Shown here piece after piece: positions 23,853 through 32,238 of a stretch of DNA of 64,000 nucleotides (within the stretch, counting starts at the first letter, position 1; every line of letters starts with the position of its first letter). Origin of the DNA: CAVUPF01 sp963743285 (GTDB lineage Bacteria > Actinomycetota > Thermoleophilia > Solirubrobacterales > 70-9); assembly GCA_963743285.1 (NCBI GenBank), contig CAVUPF010000006.1, positions 1 through 64,000 on the forward strand. The letters are read 5' to 3'. The position numbers were made by a program, and so were the translations under genes. The notes under the pieces were generated by a model. That model was not told the origin of the DNA. It searched no databases and saw only the letters and a list, made by a program, of their open reading frames with translations.

Positions 23853-24827
23853 TCATGCCTCCGCGCCCGCCGATGTCTCGGGCGCCGCTGCCATCAGCAG
23901 CCGGTAGGTGAAGACCTTCTCGAAGCCCATTGCCGTGTACAAACTCTCACCCATCGGTGAGGCCTGCAGCGAAGCGATCTCTGCCCCGAGATCGAACCCG
24001 GCGTTGACCGCGGCCGCCGTGACCGTCCAGCCCAAGCCCCGACCCCGCGCCTCCTCCACGCTTCCGACCCAGTAAATGCCGGCGACCCCATGGCTGATGA
24101 TGGTCATCGCGACGCTGACCGGCTTCCCGTCCTGATAGGCGAGGAAAGCGACGACGTTGTCGGCAATCAGCCCGGCGTGGTTCGTGTAGGAGCCGAAAGT
24201 CTCCTCAGGAAAGCCAAGGCTGGAGTAGGCGAGGTCCGCGACCTCCCAGTACTCGCTCGCCTCGGCGGCTGAAGTTACCCTGCGCAACTCGACGCCTTCA
24301 CCGAGCGGGCGCTCCTGCGCTCGCTGCCCGATGATCATCTCGGGCATCTCATAGACGGATTGCAGGCCGCCAGCCTCAGCCGCCGCGATCAGATCGCGAT
24401 CCTCACCGATGCCGGCTCGGGCCCAGACGCTGAAGCCGCGCCTCCGCTCGCTGAAGAAGGCTCGCGCCCGCGCTAAGAACTGATTTGGGTCGACCTCGTC
24501 GTCGGTCCGAAACGCCGCGTTGGAGATCACCGGATGAGAAGGCGTGGCGGCGCCCAGTATCCAGCCGTTGCCGACCTCGACCACCGCGCCGGGGTCGAGC
24601 TCGAAGAGCTGCTGTGAGCTCCGAGCCAGGTTGAGGTGGACCTTCCTGGTGTGGATCAGCGTTTCACCACCAGATGCGCCTTTACCCCGCCGCCCAGCGG
24701 GCGGCGGGGATAGGTACACCACTTGCTGAGCCCTACCGCTCAATGGGTACTTTCTCGTCCGTCGACTGTCAGGATCAACCACGTCGGAATCGTCCCAAGC
24801 TGATCCGACCCCAAGCGGATCGCGCAC
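23853..24827 (-). CDS. GNAT-family acetyltransferase
   Basis: The C-terminal half is a GNAT domain: VAFLAYQDGKPVSVAMTII, IYWVGSVEEARGRGLGWTVT (acetyl-CoA motif A), then LQASPMGESLYTAMGFEKVF. The N-terminal half (about residues 60-190) is a second, degenerate GNAT-like unit. The frame opens at 24827, but the first 60 codons are poor coding sequence and include a GC-rich hairpin (24685-24709). The real start is probably the GTG pair near 24722 or a rare start close to the codons for LIHTRKVHLNL. Substrate unknown. Confidence 0.75.
   Translation of the reverse strand: MRDPLGVGSAWDDSDVVDPDSRRTRKYPLSGRAQQVVYLSPPPAGRRGKGASGGETLIHTRKVHLNLARSSQQLFELDPGAVVEVGNGWILGAATPSHPVISNAAFRTDDEVDPNQFLARARAFFSERRRGFSVWARAGIGEDRDLIAAAEAGGLQSVYEMPEMIIGQRAQERPLGEGVELRRVTSAAEASEYWEVADLAYSSLGFPEETFGSYTNHAGLIADNVVAFLAYQDGKPVSVAMTIISHGVAGIYWVGSVEEARGRGLGWTVTAAAVNAGFDLGAEIASLQASPMGESLYTAMGFEKVFTYRLLMAAAPETSAGAEA
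24685..24709 (-). repeat. Perfect GC-rich hairpin in 5' region of GNAT gene
   Basis: CCCCGCCGCCC (24685-24695) and GGGCGGCGGGG (24699-24709) are perfect 11-bp arms with a 3-base loop. On the minus strand this lies just before the conserved part of the GNAT protein. It could be an attenuator-like structure or end a short upstream transcript. Confidence 0.45.
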
Positions 24828-24842
24828 TCCCTCAGCCCCCCG

Positions 24843-25337
24843 CTACCCAGCATCTTCGCGGCCGAGCACCGCATCGCGGATGGTCGCGGTGTCGACGTAC
24901 ACTCGCGCTCGACGCAACGCACCATCCTCAAACTCATAGATCCAGACGTTGTCTGCCTCGACCACCTTGCCACCGTGCGTCTTGGCTTTGACATGCACTG
25001 GGACGACGAGCTTGTCACCGCCGTCGATCAGGTCCGTCGGCGTCGAGGAGAACTCGGCCCACATCTCCCAGAGGTCCTCTGCGAACCATTGCGCGATGCG
25101 CTCCCGACCGTGAAACACACCCCCGCCATAGGGCAGGCTGTTTGGCACAATGAGCTCTGCGTCGACACGCACGCCATCGCCCAGCTCGGGAGGCTTGCCC
25201 TTGCCCCAGCCGGCGAAGGCGCGCATCAGGATCTCAGCGTTGCTGGCCAACGCCCCCAAGCCTACGTCACGAGTCTGCACGACGGAAGTCTCTGGAGTCC
25301 CTTCACCGCTGCTCAGCGGACTAGCGATTAAGGGCAT
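24843..25337 (-). CDS. SnoaL-like/NTF2-fold protein
   Basis: The conserved body is NAEILMRAFAGWGKGKPPEL, GGGVFHGRERIAQWFAEDLW, KLVVPVHVKAKTHGGKVVEA and DNVWIYEFEDGALRRARVYV. This is the cone-shaped alpha+beta fold of SnoaL/ketosteroid-isomerase-like proteins. The start is uncertain: ATG 25337 gives 164 residues, and a GTG at 25280 is the other candidate. The last 57 codons are duplicated at 60537-60707 with few changes. The reaction is unknown; such proteins act as isomerases, cyclases or binding proteins. Confidence 0.8.
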   Translation of the reverse strand: MPLIASPLSSGEGTPETSVVQTRDVGLGALASNAEILMRAFAGWGKGKPPELGDGVRVDAELIVPNSLPYGGGVFHGRERIAQWFAEDLWEMWAEFSSTPTDLIDGGDKLVVPVHVKAKTHGGKVVEADNVWIYEFEDGALRRARVYVDTATIRDAVLGREDAG

Positions 25338-25467
25338 CGCGCTTGTCGGCGCCGCTCATCGTTGGTTCCCCGGCTGCGACCGAGTCGCCGACGGCCGCAA
25401 GGTCGCACTCTGCGTGGGCGTGGGTGGCCGCATGGCAACCCGACCGACAAGCGGTCGGCACACACAC

Positions 25468-26817
25468 TCAAGCCCGCCGGGGCTTGAGCTTCACCTTCTT
25501 GGTCGCTGGGGTCGGGTCGACACCTGCGGAGTTCAAGGCGCGGACCTCGAACCTGTACTTGCCAGGCTGCAAGTGCTTGTAGGTCTTGGGTGACTTGCAG
25601 GCCGAAAAGGCAGCCTTGGGCTTCTTGTGGTGTCTGCCCCGCGGCCTGATCAGCTCGCATTCAAAGCCACTGGCATTCCCGACGGCCTGAAAGCTGAAGC
25701 TCACCTTTCTCTGGCTGCGATCGATCTTCGTCTTCGTGATCGTCGTATTGGGCGGCAGGGGAGGCGCGCAGGGGGGCGCGACGGGCACGAACTCATATGC
25801 GCCGACGTCCGTCACCGCCGGTTCAGGCGCTCCGCAGGTCAGTCGAGCTGGGAGTGCCCGCAGATTGCCGTCGAGGTCAGTTGAGCCATCTTCGGGACCA
25901 TTGATCCCTGCGTCGATTGTGGGTGAGCCTTCGGCCTCATGGAAGTCACCAGCAGCCGCGTTCACGAACAGCGGGGCGCCAGTTTGATTGGTGGCAGACC
26001 CCGCGGGGGTGACGCTGGTCGTGCTTCCACCGCCTTCGTTGCTGATCTGGACGTTGGCGTAGTTTGAGTGGTCTGCGTTGACGATCGCCATCGATTTAGG
26101 ATTCGAGTCGGTGCTCGCGGAAATGTCGGCACCAACGCCTCGGGCGATCGTGTTGGTCAGGTTGAGGGTCATCGTGCTGCCATCGATCGCGTTGGCGGCA
26201 ACCGCCATGCCACCGCTTCCCGAGGCGATCAGCGTGTCATTTCGAAGCGTGGCGCTCCCGCTCAGAAGGACCAGCAGCGTCGCTGCGGTTCCACTCGGCC
26301 CGCTCGACCAGCAGACGCTGTCGGTGACCGTTCCCGATGGGTAACAGGCGACCGCATTGGCGGCGGAGACGTGTGAGATGACGTGGTCGATGGTCGCTTT
26401 GTACAAACCGCTCACATAGATCCCGTTCGTACCGGCCGTGTCCTCAAGGTCCAGATCGCTGACGCTGCTGTTCGCGCCCAGCAGCTCAATGCCGTAGCCA
26501 GCCTGCGTGATGATCACCGGCCGCGGCTGGCCTGCCTCGCCATGGATCGTGAGCGTATTGCCGCCGTCGTCAAGCGTCGTCGTCAATGGCGTCGGCGAGC
26601 CGTAGGTGCCTGGCTCGATCGTGATGTCGTCATTGTTCATGGCGTCGTTTACGGCCGTGACGATTTCGCACGGCTGCGCTTGAGTACACGCCGTTCCCGA
26701 CCCGGTCGGGCTGGCGAACCGCGCCGCCGCACTGGCGCTTGACGCGGCGATCAGCAAGCTGAGTCCCGCGAGTCCGACTACTCGCCCTACGCATCGCCTC
26801 ATTGCCATGATGGGCAC
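25468..26817 (-). CDS. Secreted right-handed beta-helix protein
   Basis: The 449-residue product has a signal at residues 1-31 (VVGLAGLSLLIAASSASAAA). The N-terminal motif CTQAQPCEIVTAVNDAM, then TIEPGTYGSP, and long runs of short strands (YGIELLGANSSVSDLDLEDT; NGIYVSGLYKATIDHVISHV) mark a parallel beta-helix, as in pectate-lyase-like and adhesin-like proteins. A choice-of-anchor-like motif VTDVGAYEF and a C-terminal fibronectin/Ig-like module (FECELIRPRG...KYRFEVRALNSAGV) follow. It ends with a Lys/Arg tail. Probably surface-exposed; no lyase residues can be assigned. Confidence 0.85.
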   Translation of the reverse strand: MPIMAMRRCVGRVVGLAGLSLLIAASSASAAARFASPTGSGTACTQAQPCEIVTAVNDAMNNDDITIEPGTYGSPTPLTTTLDDGGNTLTIHGEAGQPRPVIITQAGYGIELLGANSSVSDLDLEDTAGTNGIYVSGLYKATIDHVISHVSAANAVACYPSGTVTDSVCWSSGPSGTAATLLVLLSGSATLRNDTLIASGSGGMAVAANAIDGSTMTLNLTNTIARGVGADISASTDSNPKSMAIVNADHSNYANVQISNEGGGSTTSVTPAGSATNQTGAPLFVNAAAGDFHEAEGSPTIDAGINGPEDGSTDLDGNLRALPARLTCGAPEPAVTDVGAYEFVPVAPPCAPPLPPNTTITKTKIDRSQRKVSFSFQAVGNASGFECELIRPRGRHHKKPKAAFSACKSPKTYKHLQPGKYRFEVRALNSAGVDPTPATKKVKLKPRRA

Positions 26818-27090
26818 CTTACTCGCGCCATTACAGACGGCGGAGCGCGAGCTGGGGCGCCGCGTATGACTCTGGGCCGGCGCAGGTAGTCAGGACCGGG
26901 CCGCCGAGCACTTCGCCCGCCTCGCTGGCACCGTCCCCGTCTGGTCGGCGACCAGCGGATCTCCGGCAAGGGCACGATGCTCGGAGTGGGGGAGGGACTC
27001 CTCTGGGCTGGAAGGTGTGGGCGGTGTCCGGAAGCCTCATTCGTGGACTTTCGCCTTCGTCCTGGGATCGGGTGAGGAGCGGGTCGAGTA

Positions 27091-27486
27091 TCACGTCGAT
27101 GCCGTCCAGCACATCGCCGCGATAACCACGAAGAGCAACGGCACCGGAAAACGCAGAAGGCTGCTGGGGCGGCGGCGAGCTTCCCAGAGGGCCGGCACCG
27201 TAGCCGCAAGCCAAAACGCAGCCAGCCAGCGCAGCAGCAGGATCTTTGGATTGGCATGCGGAGCGAAGGCCAGAGTCATGAAGAGGACGCCGAAGGCCAA
27301 GAGCACGACGCTGACCACGTGCCAGGTAAAGCGCACCATGCCCAACGTCATCGCCGGCGGGCCGAACGGCGTGCTCGGCAGGGCTCCCTTCGTGAGATTG
27401 GGAAGCACCCAGCGCGCACCGATCGTCGTGTGACCGACTGCGAGTAGGAAGCAGCCAAGGCCGGCGATCACCAACTCAGCGTTCAT
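27091..27486 (-). CDS. Four-helix membrane protein
   Basis: ATG at 27484-27486 (MNAELVIAGLGCFLLAVGH) is preferred over a start 16 codons upstream because the hydrophobic part begins there. The 131-residue product has four predicted transmembrane helices (about 3-20, 43-63, 68-90, 105-128). It carries HTTIGARWVLP after helix 1 and FTWHVVSVVLLAFGVLFM, which hint at conserved His residues. It diverges from the TetR gene across the 27528-27551 operator, so it is a likely TetR target. Function unknown. Confidence 0.75.
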   Translation of the reverse strand: MNAELVIAGLGCFLLAVGHTTIGARWVLPNLTKGALPSTPFGPPAMTLGMVRFTWHVVSVVLLAFGVLFMTLAFAPHANPKILLLRWLAAFWLAATVPALWEARRRPSSLLRFPVPLLFVVIAAMCWTAST

Positions 27487-27527
27487 CCGTCTCGCGTCTT
27501 CTTTCGCATTCCGCCGCCAAGAAGTAG

Positions 27528-27551
27528 CATACATACGCGCATGTAAGTATG
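27528..27551. promoter_or_regulatory. TetR-type operator overlapping tetR start
   Basis: CATACATAC (27528-27536) and GTAAGTATG (27543-27551) are inverted arms with 8 of 9 pairs matching around GCGCAT. The right arm contains the ATG of the TetR gene. The site sits between the divergent membrane gene and tetR, so the repressor probably controls both. Confidence 0.7.
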
Positions 27552-28202
27552 TCGACTTCGATCAACAGCCCGACGGTGCCGGCGAGCCGCCGTCGCCCAA
27601 CCCAGGCTGAGCGGAGCGCCCGCACCCGCGGCGCCTTGCTCGAGTCCGCCGCTCGGGGCCTCTCCCGCTGCGGCTACGCCAACCTGGTGCTTGAGCAGGT
27701 GGCGCGCGAGGCCGGCTATACGCGCGGCGCCATTTATCACCAGTTCAAGGACAAGGAGGACCTGGCGTTGGCGGTGCTCCAATGGGTTGACGAGACCTGG
27801 TGGCGCGAGGTGGGTGGGAGGGCCGAGCACCAACCCGATGCAGCGACGGCTCTGATCGCCCTGGCGCGCGGTCACGCCGTCTACTGTCGGCGAGACGTGG
27901 CCCGCGTGATGATGGCGCTGAGAATCGAGTTCAGCGGCCAGGACCATCCGCTCGGGCGCGAGATCAAGCGGATCTCGGAGATCCTGGTCAAGCGCTGCGC
28001 CCAGCTGATCGACGCGGGGCGAATGGACGGGTCGATCCCGCCCGGCCCGCCGGCCGCGGAGGTCGCGCTGGCCTTCGTCGGAGCGATCGAGGGCGCCGTG
28101 ATCGCGCTCGCCGGGCATGCGCCGCACGACGAGCTGCTGGCCGCCCGCGCGGCTGCCGGCGCACTCGGGCTGGATGGTCTGCGAACACTTCCGCCCGGCT
28201 GA
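27549..28202 (+). CDS. TetR-family transcriptional repressor
   Basis: The 217-residue product has the N-terminal helix-turn-helix ALLESAARGLSRCGYANLVL then EQVAREAGYTRGAIYHQFKD, which is diagnostic for TetR. The C-terminal ligand domain (ALRIEFSGQDHPLGREIKRI region) is of the TetR_C type. The start codon lies inside a palindromic operator, so either the mRNA is leaderless or translation begins slightly downstream. The SnoaL-like gene at 28208 follows 5 bases after the stop and is likely in the same transcript. Confidence 0.9.
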   Translation: MSTSINSPTVPASRRRPTQAERSARTRGALLESAARGLSRCGYANLVLEQVAREAGYTRGAIYHQFKDKEDLALAVLQWVDETWWREVGGRAEHQPDAATALIALARGHAVYCRRDVARVMMALRIEFSGQDHPLGREIKRISEILVKRCAQLIDAGRMDGSIPPGPPAAEVALAFVGAIEGAVIALAGHAPHDELLAARAAAGALGLDGLRTLPPG

Positions 28203-28207
28203 TCGGG

Positions 28208-28630
28208 ATGCACAAAGACTCTTCACCCGTAGAACTGGTCGAGGAGCTCCATCGGCGCCAGGGTGAGATGTACGCGGGCGGTTCGCTCGACCCGGCCATC
28301 GAGTTACTTGCGGAGGACATCATCTGGCACGTACCGGGCAAGAGCCCGATCGCCGGGGACCATCGCGGTGTGGCCCGGGTGATCGACTACTTCGAGAAGC
28401 GCCGCCGGCTCGCAAACGCGACGATGCGCATCCGCCTCGGCGAGGTGATCTCCGAAGGCGATGCGGTCGCGCAGTTTGTCGAGGGAAGCGCCGTGCTGAA
28501 TGGTGAGGCGGTGACCTGGCAGACGATCGGCATCTATCGCGTCGACGTCGGGCATGGTTGGATCTGTGAGGTCTGGCTGGTGCCGCTCCAAGGCGAGCTG
28601 TTCGACCGGATCTGGTCCGCCGTCACATGA
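28208..28630 (+). CDS. SnoaL-like polyketide-cyclase-type protein
   Basis: The 140-residue product is MHKDSSPVELVEELHRRQGE with the SnoaL pattern AIELLAEDIIWHVPGKSPIA, RVIDYFEKRRRLANATMRI and WQTIGIYRVDVGHGWICEVW. The ATG is 5 bases after the TetR stop. SnoaL-like proteins share an alpha+beta cone with a ligand pocket; the reaction is unknown. It may act on the compound sensed by the TetR repressor. Confidence 0.8.
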   Translation: MHKDSSPVELVEELHRRQGEMYAGGSLDPAIELLAEDIIWHVPGKSPIAGDHRGVARVIDYFEKRRRLANATMRIRLGEVISEGDAVAQFVEGSAVLNGEAVTWQTIGIYRVDVGHGWICEVWLVPLQGELFDRIWSAVT

Positions 28631-28705
28631 CCAGCGATCTGGCGCCGCAAGGCGACAGCGACGCTGAGATTTACACCTCCAACGCTGCGCCAAGCAGCCC
28701 CCAGA

Positions 28706-28880
28706 TCAGCTCGAAGTGCGGTCCAGTCCATAGTCGGCTGCTCGCTCGAGCTGCTCCGCGATGTCCTCGCCCGTCACTGCTTCGGCATGGCCGGTCCACA
28801 CGCTGGTTGCCCGTAGCGGGATCAGCCGGCGGATCGACTCGCGCGCCGTTTCCGTATCCCAGTTGCTGAAGGGGTGCGGG
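28706..28880 (-). pseudogene. MBL-fold hydrolase C-terminal fragment
   Basis: The minus frame reads HPFSNWDTETARESIRRLIP, SVWTGHAEAVTGEDI and AEQLERAADYGL. This matches the C-terminal end of metallo-beta-lactamase-fold hydrolases (SLxRLxxL...xxPGHG-type segment). The metal-binding HxHxDH part is absent, so the gene is a remnant. It lies in the 28631-29220 stretch, which has no intact gene. Confidence 0.5.
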
Positions 28881-28896
28881 ACGCGGGGATGGCGGA

Positions 28897-28986
28897 TAGC
28901 GACTCCAGGGCCTCGAGCGCGATCTTCCCTTGGTCGTCGAACGGTGTGACGAGCGGAACCAGGGTGCCGATCGGGCGGAAGTCGCC
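28897..28986 (-). pseudogene. DHDPS-like N-terminal fragment
   Basis: The minus frame reads GDFRPIGTLVPLVTPFDDQG then KIALEALESL. This is the first strand-turn of the dihydrodipicolinate synthase/N-acetylneuraminate lyase barrel (P-L-V-T-P-F). Only about 30 codons remain before the text changes to the MBL fragment, so two decayed genes were joined by deletion. Confidence 0.5.
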
Positions 28987-29220
28987 TGTGATCGAGGCCG
29001 CTGATGCTACCCACCCGCAACGCGGCACTTCACCGGGGGGGAGGAGCCACTTTGAATCGACTGGCAAGACCTGATCTCTTCGTCATATGCGGCGCAGCTC
29101 AAGGTTGCGGTTCCGCCACCACGAACCGATGCATCGCCGAGGGCCGTGCCCGGCTGGGCCAGCTGGCGACCGGATGAGATTCGCGAGGCACCCTGGCCGA
29201 TTCGCCGCCGATGACCGCGC

Positions 29221-30675
29221 TCAGGCCGGAGTCAGGCTCGCCCATAGATGTTGCACTGCATAGGCTCGCCACGGTCTCCAGCGCTGCGCCAAGGCAGCTA
29301 CGGCACGCGGCTCCACCGGCTGTCCCATCGACCACAGGGCGCGTCGTATCCCGAGGTCGGTCGGAAGAAAGGCATCGGGATCGCCGAGGCAACGCATGCC
29401 GATGTAGTCGGCGGTCCAGGCTCCGATCCCAGGAACAGCAAGCAGACTGGAGCGGACCTCGCCCCGGTCGCTGCTCGGCTGTGGGACGATCTCTCCAGCT
29501 GCCAGCAGGCGAGCCAACAGCCGCAGGGTTTCGCGACGTCGACGCGGGCCTGGCAACAGCTCCGAATCTACCTCGGCGATGGTCTCCGCACTTGGAAACA
29601 GATGCGTCAGCCCCCCGTCCGGTGCGGGCAGTGGTTTGCCTAGCGAAAGCGTGATCTTCCCGAGTGTCGTTTGCGCCGCGGCGACAGAGACCTGCTGGCC
29701 AAGAACGGCGCGCAGTGCCAACTCATCGCCGTCGACTGCGCCCGGCACTCGTCGGCCAGGCGCCCTCCGCACGAGCGTCCCCAGCAGCGGATCGGTGGCG
29801 AGTTCCTCGTCGATTGCGATTGGATCGGAATCGAGATCGAGGAGTCGTCGGCAGCGCTGGACGGCGGAGCCAAGGTCACGCAAGTCGCTTAGGTGCAGCC
29901 TGCACTCGATATAGCGATCGCCCTGTCGAAGCTCGGCGACACCCCAGCCGTGCGGGAGACGCAGCGTGCGTCTGTAGGCGCCGCCCACTACCTCCTCGAC
30001 GCCAGGGATTGCGCGGGCCGCCAGAAATGACATAAGGCCCGCCCAATCCAAGGGATCGCGGTAGGCGAGGCGCACCACGAGAGCGTCTGGCGCGACGAGC
30101 GTGTCCTTCTCGGTTGAGGCTTTCTTGCGGAGCTCGCTGGGCGTCCTCCCGTAGGTGGCGCGGATCGTCTCGTTGAACTGTCGAACGCTGGAGAAGCCCG
30201 CCGCGTAGGAGACCTCCACGAAGGGGAGGCGGCTGGTCTCGATCAGCATCCGCGCGCTCTGCGCCCGCTGGGCCCGAGCCAAGGCCAGTGGCCCGGCGCC
30301 GAACTCGGCGAGGAGTTGGCGGTGCAGATGGCGCTCGCTGTAGGCGAGCCGACGGGCTAAACCCCCTATGCCCTCGCGATCTACGACGCCGTCGGAGATC
30401 AGCGCCATCGCGCGACCAGCGAGATCGGCACGTCGGTTCCAATCGGGCGAGCCGGGGGAGGCGTAGGGATGGCAACGCAGGCAGGCCCGAAAGCCGGCCT
30501 CCTGGGCGGCCGCGGCAGTTGGATAGAAGCGGACGTTTTGGCGCTTGGGGACTACCGCCGGGCAGCTCGGTCGGCAATACACGCCGGTCGAGGTGACCGC
30601 GACGAAGAACTGCCCGTCGAAGCGGCGGTCCCGGCTGCCCAGAACCTTGTAGCGCGCCTCGAAGTCCTTGTCCAC
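29221..30675 (-). CDS. AdaA-AlkA fusion: DNA-3-methyladenine glycosylase with AraC-type domain
   Basis: The GTG at 30673-30675 (V-DKDFEARYKVLGSRDRRFD) matches the usual N-terminus; the frame is open to 30747. Domain order is: Ada Zn-binding N-domain with four Cys (YCRPSCPA and FRACLRCHP); AraC-type HTH (IGGLARRLAYSERHLHRQLL; FNETIRATYGRTPSELRKK); AlkA N-domain (LDWAGLMSFLAARAIPG); and the HhH-GPD glycosylase (LRAVLGQQVSVAAAQTTLGK; VPGIGAWTADYIGMRCLGDP with the catalytic Asp in FLPTDLG). The product removes alkylated bases and likely senses methyl phosphotriesters through the Ada Cys. It is divergent from the hydrolase gene at 30735. Confidence 0.92.
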   Translation of the reverse strand: MDKDFEARYKVLGSRDRRFDGQFFVAVTSTGVYCRPSCPAVVPKRQNVRFYPTAAAAQEAGFRACLRCHPYASPGSPDWNRRADLAGRAMALISDGVVDREGIGGLARRLAYSERHLHRQLLAEFGAGPLALARAQRAQSARMLIETSRLPFVEVSYAAGFSSVRQFNETIRATYGRTPSELRKKASTEKDTLVAPDALVVRLAYRDPLDWAGLMSFLAARAIPGVEEVVGGAYRRTLRLPHGWGVAELRQGDRYIECRLHLSDLRDLGSAVQRCRRLLDLDSDPIAIDEELATDPLLGTLVRRAPGRRVPGAVDGDELALRAVLGQQVSVAAAQTTLGKITLSLGKPLPAPDGGLTHLFPSAETIAEVDSELLPGPRRRRETLRLLARLLAAGEIVPQPSSDRGEVRSSLLAVPGIGAWTADYIGMRCLGDPDAFLPTDLGIRRALWSMGQPVEPRAVAALAQRWRPWRAYAVQHLWASLTPA

Positions 30676-30734
30676 GTTCCGCAGTATGAGCGCCGGTCCG
30701 CGCCAGGCTCGCGGTTTTCGGACAGAGACAACTG

Positions 30735-31733
30735 ATGGGCCCTCCACGTCTGATTTCCGCCAGACACACGCAGGGTCGCGTGCCAGGGTCCGCTTGCTTC
30801 GACACGGAATCAGAGGAGGAGGATCCGATCAGCGCGACGCAAGACATCCAGATCGCCCACGGCTACGCAGACCTCAACGGGGTTCGGCTTCACTACGCCC
30901 ACACCGGCGCCGGCCCGCTCGTGATCTTCCTCCACGGCTTCCCCCAGTGCTGGTACATGTGGCGCCACCAGCTCGCCGATCTCGGGCGAGATCACCTTGC
31001 AGTTGCCCCGGACCTGCGTGGCTACAACCTCTCCTCAAAGCCCGAGGCGCTTCGCGACTACGGCCCCTGGCCCGCGGCGCAGGACATCCGGGCTCTGGTG
31101 GCAGAGCTTGGGCATCAGCGCTTCGTGCTCGTCGGCCACGACTGGGGTGCTGCCACTGCGTGGTCCTTTGCCCTGCACTACCCCGATCTGCTCGACGCCC
31201 TCGTCATCCTCGCCACTCCGCACCCAGCCACTTTCGATCGCGCTCTACACGAGGACGCCGAGCAGCAGCAGGCGAGCCAGTATCTGCTTTCCCTGCGTCG
31301 AGCCGATGCGGGATCGGTAGGTGAGCCCGATGCAAGCGCAGCGCTACGCACCACGCTCGATTTGCCGTTCCTCACTGAGGAGGATCTCGACGTCTACGCA
31401 GAGAGCTGGCACCAGCCTGGCGCCCTGGCTGGCATGTTGCGCTGGTACCGCCGCGAGGGGTTGGGGCCGCCCAATGAGGGGACTCCGGCACGCGGCAATT
31501 ACGCGCCCGAGGTCACGCCGCTGACGGTGCGGGTGCCGACGCTGGTGATTTACCCCGACGCCGACGTCTACACGCGCCCGGCGGCCCATGAGGGGCTGGA
31601 GCGCTACGTGCCCGATCTCAAGTTCTCGGTGGTAGAGGGGGCGTCTCACTGGATCGCCGAGGAGTACCCGGAGCTGGTCAGTCGACAGATTCGGGAGTTC
31701 GCGCTGGCCCATACACGCATCACTGGTTCCTGA
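30735..31733 (+). CDS. Alpha/beta hydrolase, epoxide-hydrolase-like
   Basis: The fold has LVIFLHGFPQCWYMWRHQL (oxyanion HGFPQ), GHQRFVLVGHDWGAATAWSF with Asp in place of Ser as nucleophile (GHDWG), and a late His in VEGASHWIAEEYPE. These are marks of epoxide hydrolases and haloalkane-dehalogenase-like enzymes. The start is unclear. ATG 30735 gives 332 residues but a poor N-terminus. A strong GAGGAGGAGG lies at 30813-30822, with an in-frame ATC at 30828 where family-like sequence begins. Substrate unknown. Confidence 0.85.
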   Translation: MGPPRLISARHTQGRVPGSACFDTESEEEDPISATQDIQIAHGYADLNGVRLHYAHTGAGPLVIFLHGFPQCWYMWRHQLADLGRDHLAVAPDLRGYNLSSKPEALRDYGPWPAAQDIRALVAELGHQRFVLVGHDWGAATAWSFALHYPDLLDALVILATPHPATFDRALHEDAEQQQASQYLLSLRRADAGSVGEPDASAALRTTLDLPFLTEEDLDVYAESWHQPGALAGMLRWYRREGLGPPNEGTPARGNYAPEVTPLTVRVPTLVIYPDADVYTRPAAHEGLERYVPDLKFSVVEGASHWIAEEYPELVSRQIREFALAHTRITGS

Positions 31734-31931
31734 ACCCGCTGGCGTTGTCGATCCTGATCGGTCAGTTGCTGGGGCGAGGCCCACAACCAGACAGCGGTCG
31801 CCTACTACCCTGGCCTCGGGACGGGGCTTCAACTACGCTTTCACGAGCCACAGGGGCCATTTGACTATCTGGGGCGACCCGGTCAGGCTTACAGCGCGAC
31901 GGTCGATATCGACCCCGTGGAGAGGTAGCGC

Positions 31932-32150
31932 ATGAACTACGTCATTCTGGACAGCACCGCCAACCTCCTCGACTCCTTTGACAGCGGGGCCGAGGCGCGT
32001 AAGGCCCTGGAAGAGATCGTTCGCCTTGACCCCGACTCCGCCGGCGAGCGCGCGCTGCTCACCTATGGCGAGAACGGTAAGCCGGTCGGCGATGCGGTTC
32101 TGGGGTCCGGGCTAGCCGTCACGCCTCGCTCCGGGCGCGCATCTGCATGA
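31932..32150 (+). CDS. Small hypothetical protein
   Basis: ATG 31932 follows GAGAGG at a good distance; the product is 72 residues (MNYVILDSTANLLDSFDSGA then EARKALEEIVRLDPDSAGER). The pattern resembles short domains that sense or store single-residue signals, but no family is certain. Directly upstream, an open frame without a start codon (31757-31929; Cys, Trp and Tyr rich, ending ATVDIDPVER) stops 2 bases before it and may be a truncated partner. Confidence 0.55.
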   Translation: MNYVILDSTANLLDSFDSGAEARKALEEIVRLDPDSAGERALLTYGENGKPVGDAVLGSGLAVTPRSGRASA

Positions 32151-32238
32151 CGTCCATGCTCTACCCGACAAGACGCCGGCGACCCGAGGCGCCTCTCATC
32201 CTCGATGTCGCGGGCATCGGCGCCCTGGGGACTCTCTG

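Noticed and set aside
26818..27090. Gene in the gap between the beta-helix and four-helix genes
   Set aside because: All frames are Arg/Pro-rich shadows without start signals or motifs; nothing supportable.
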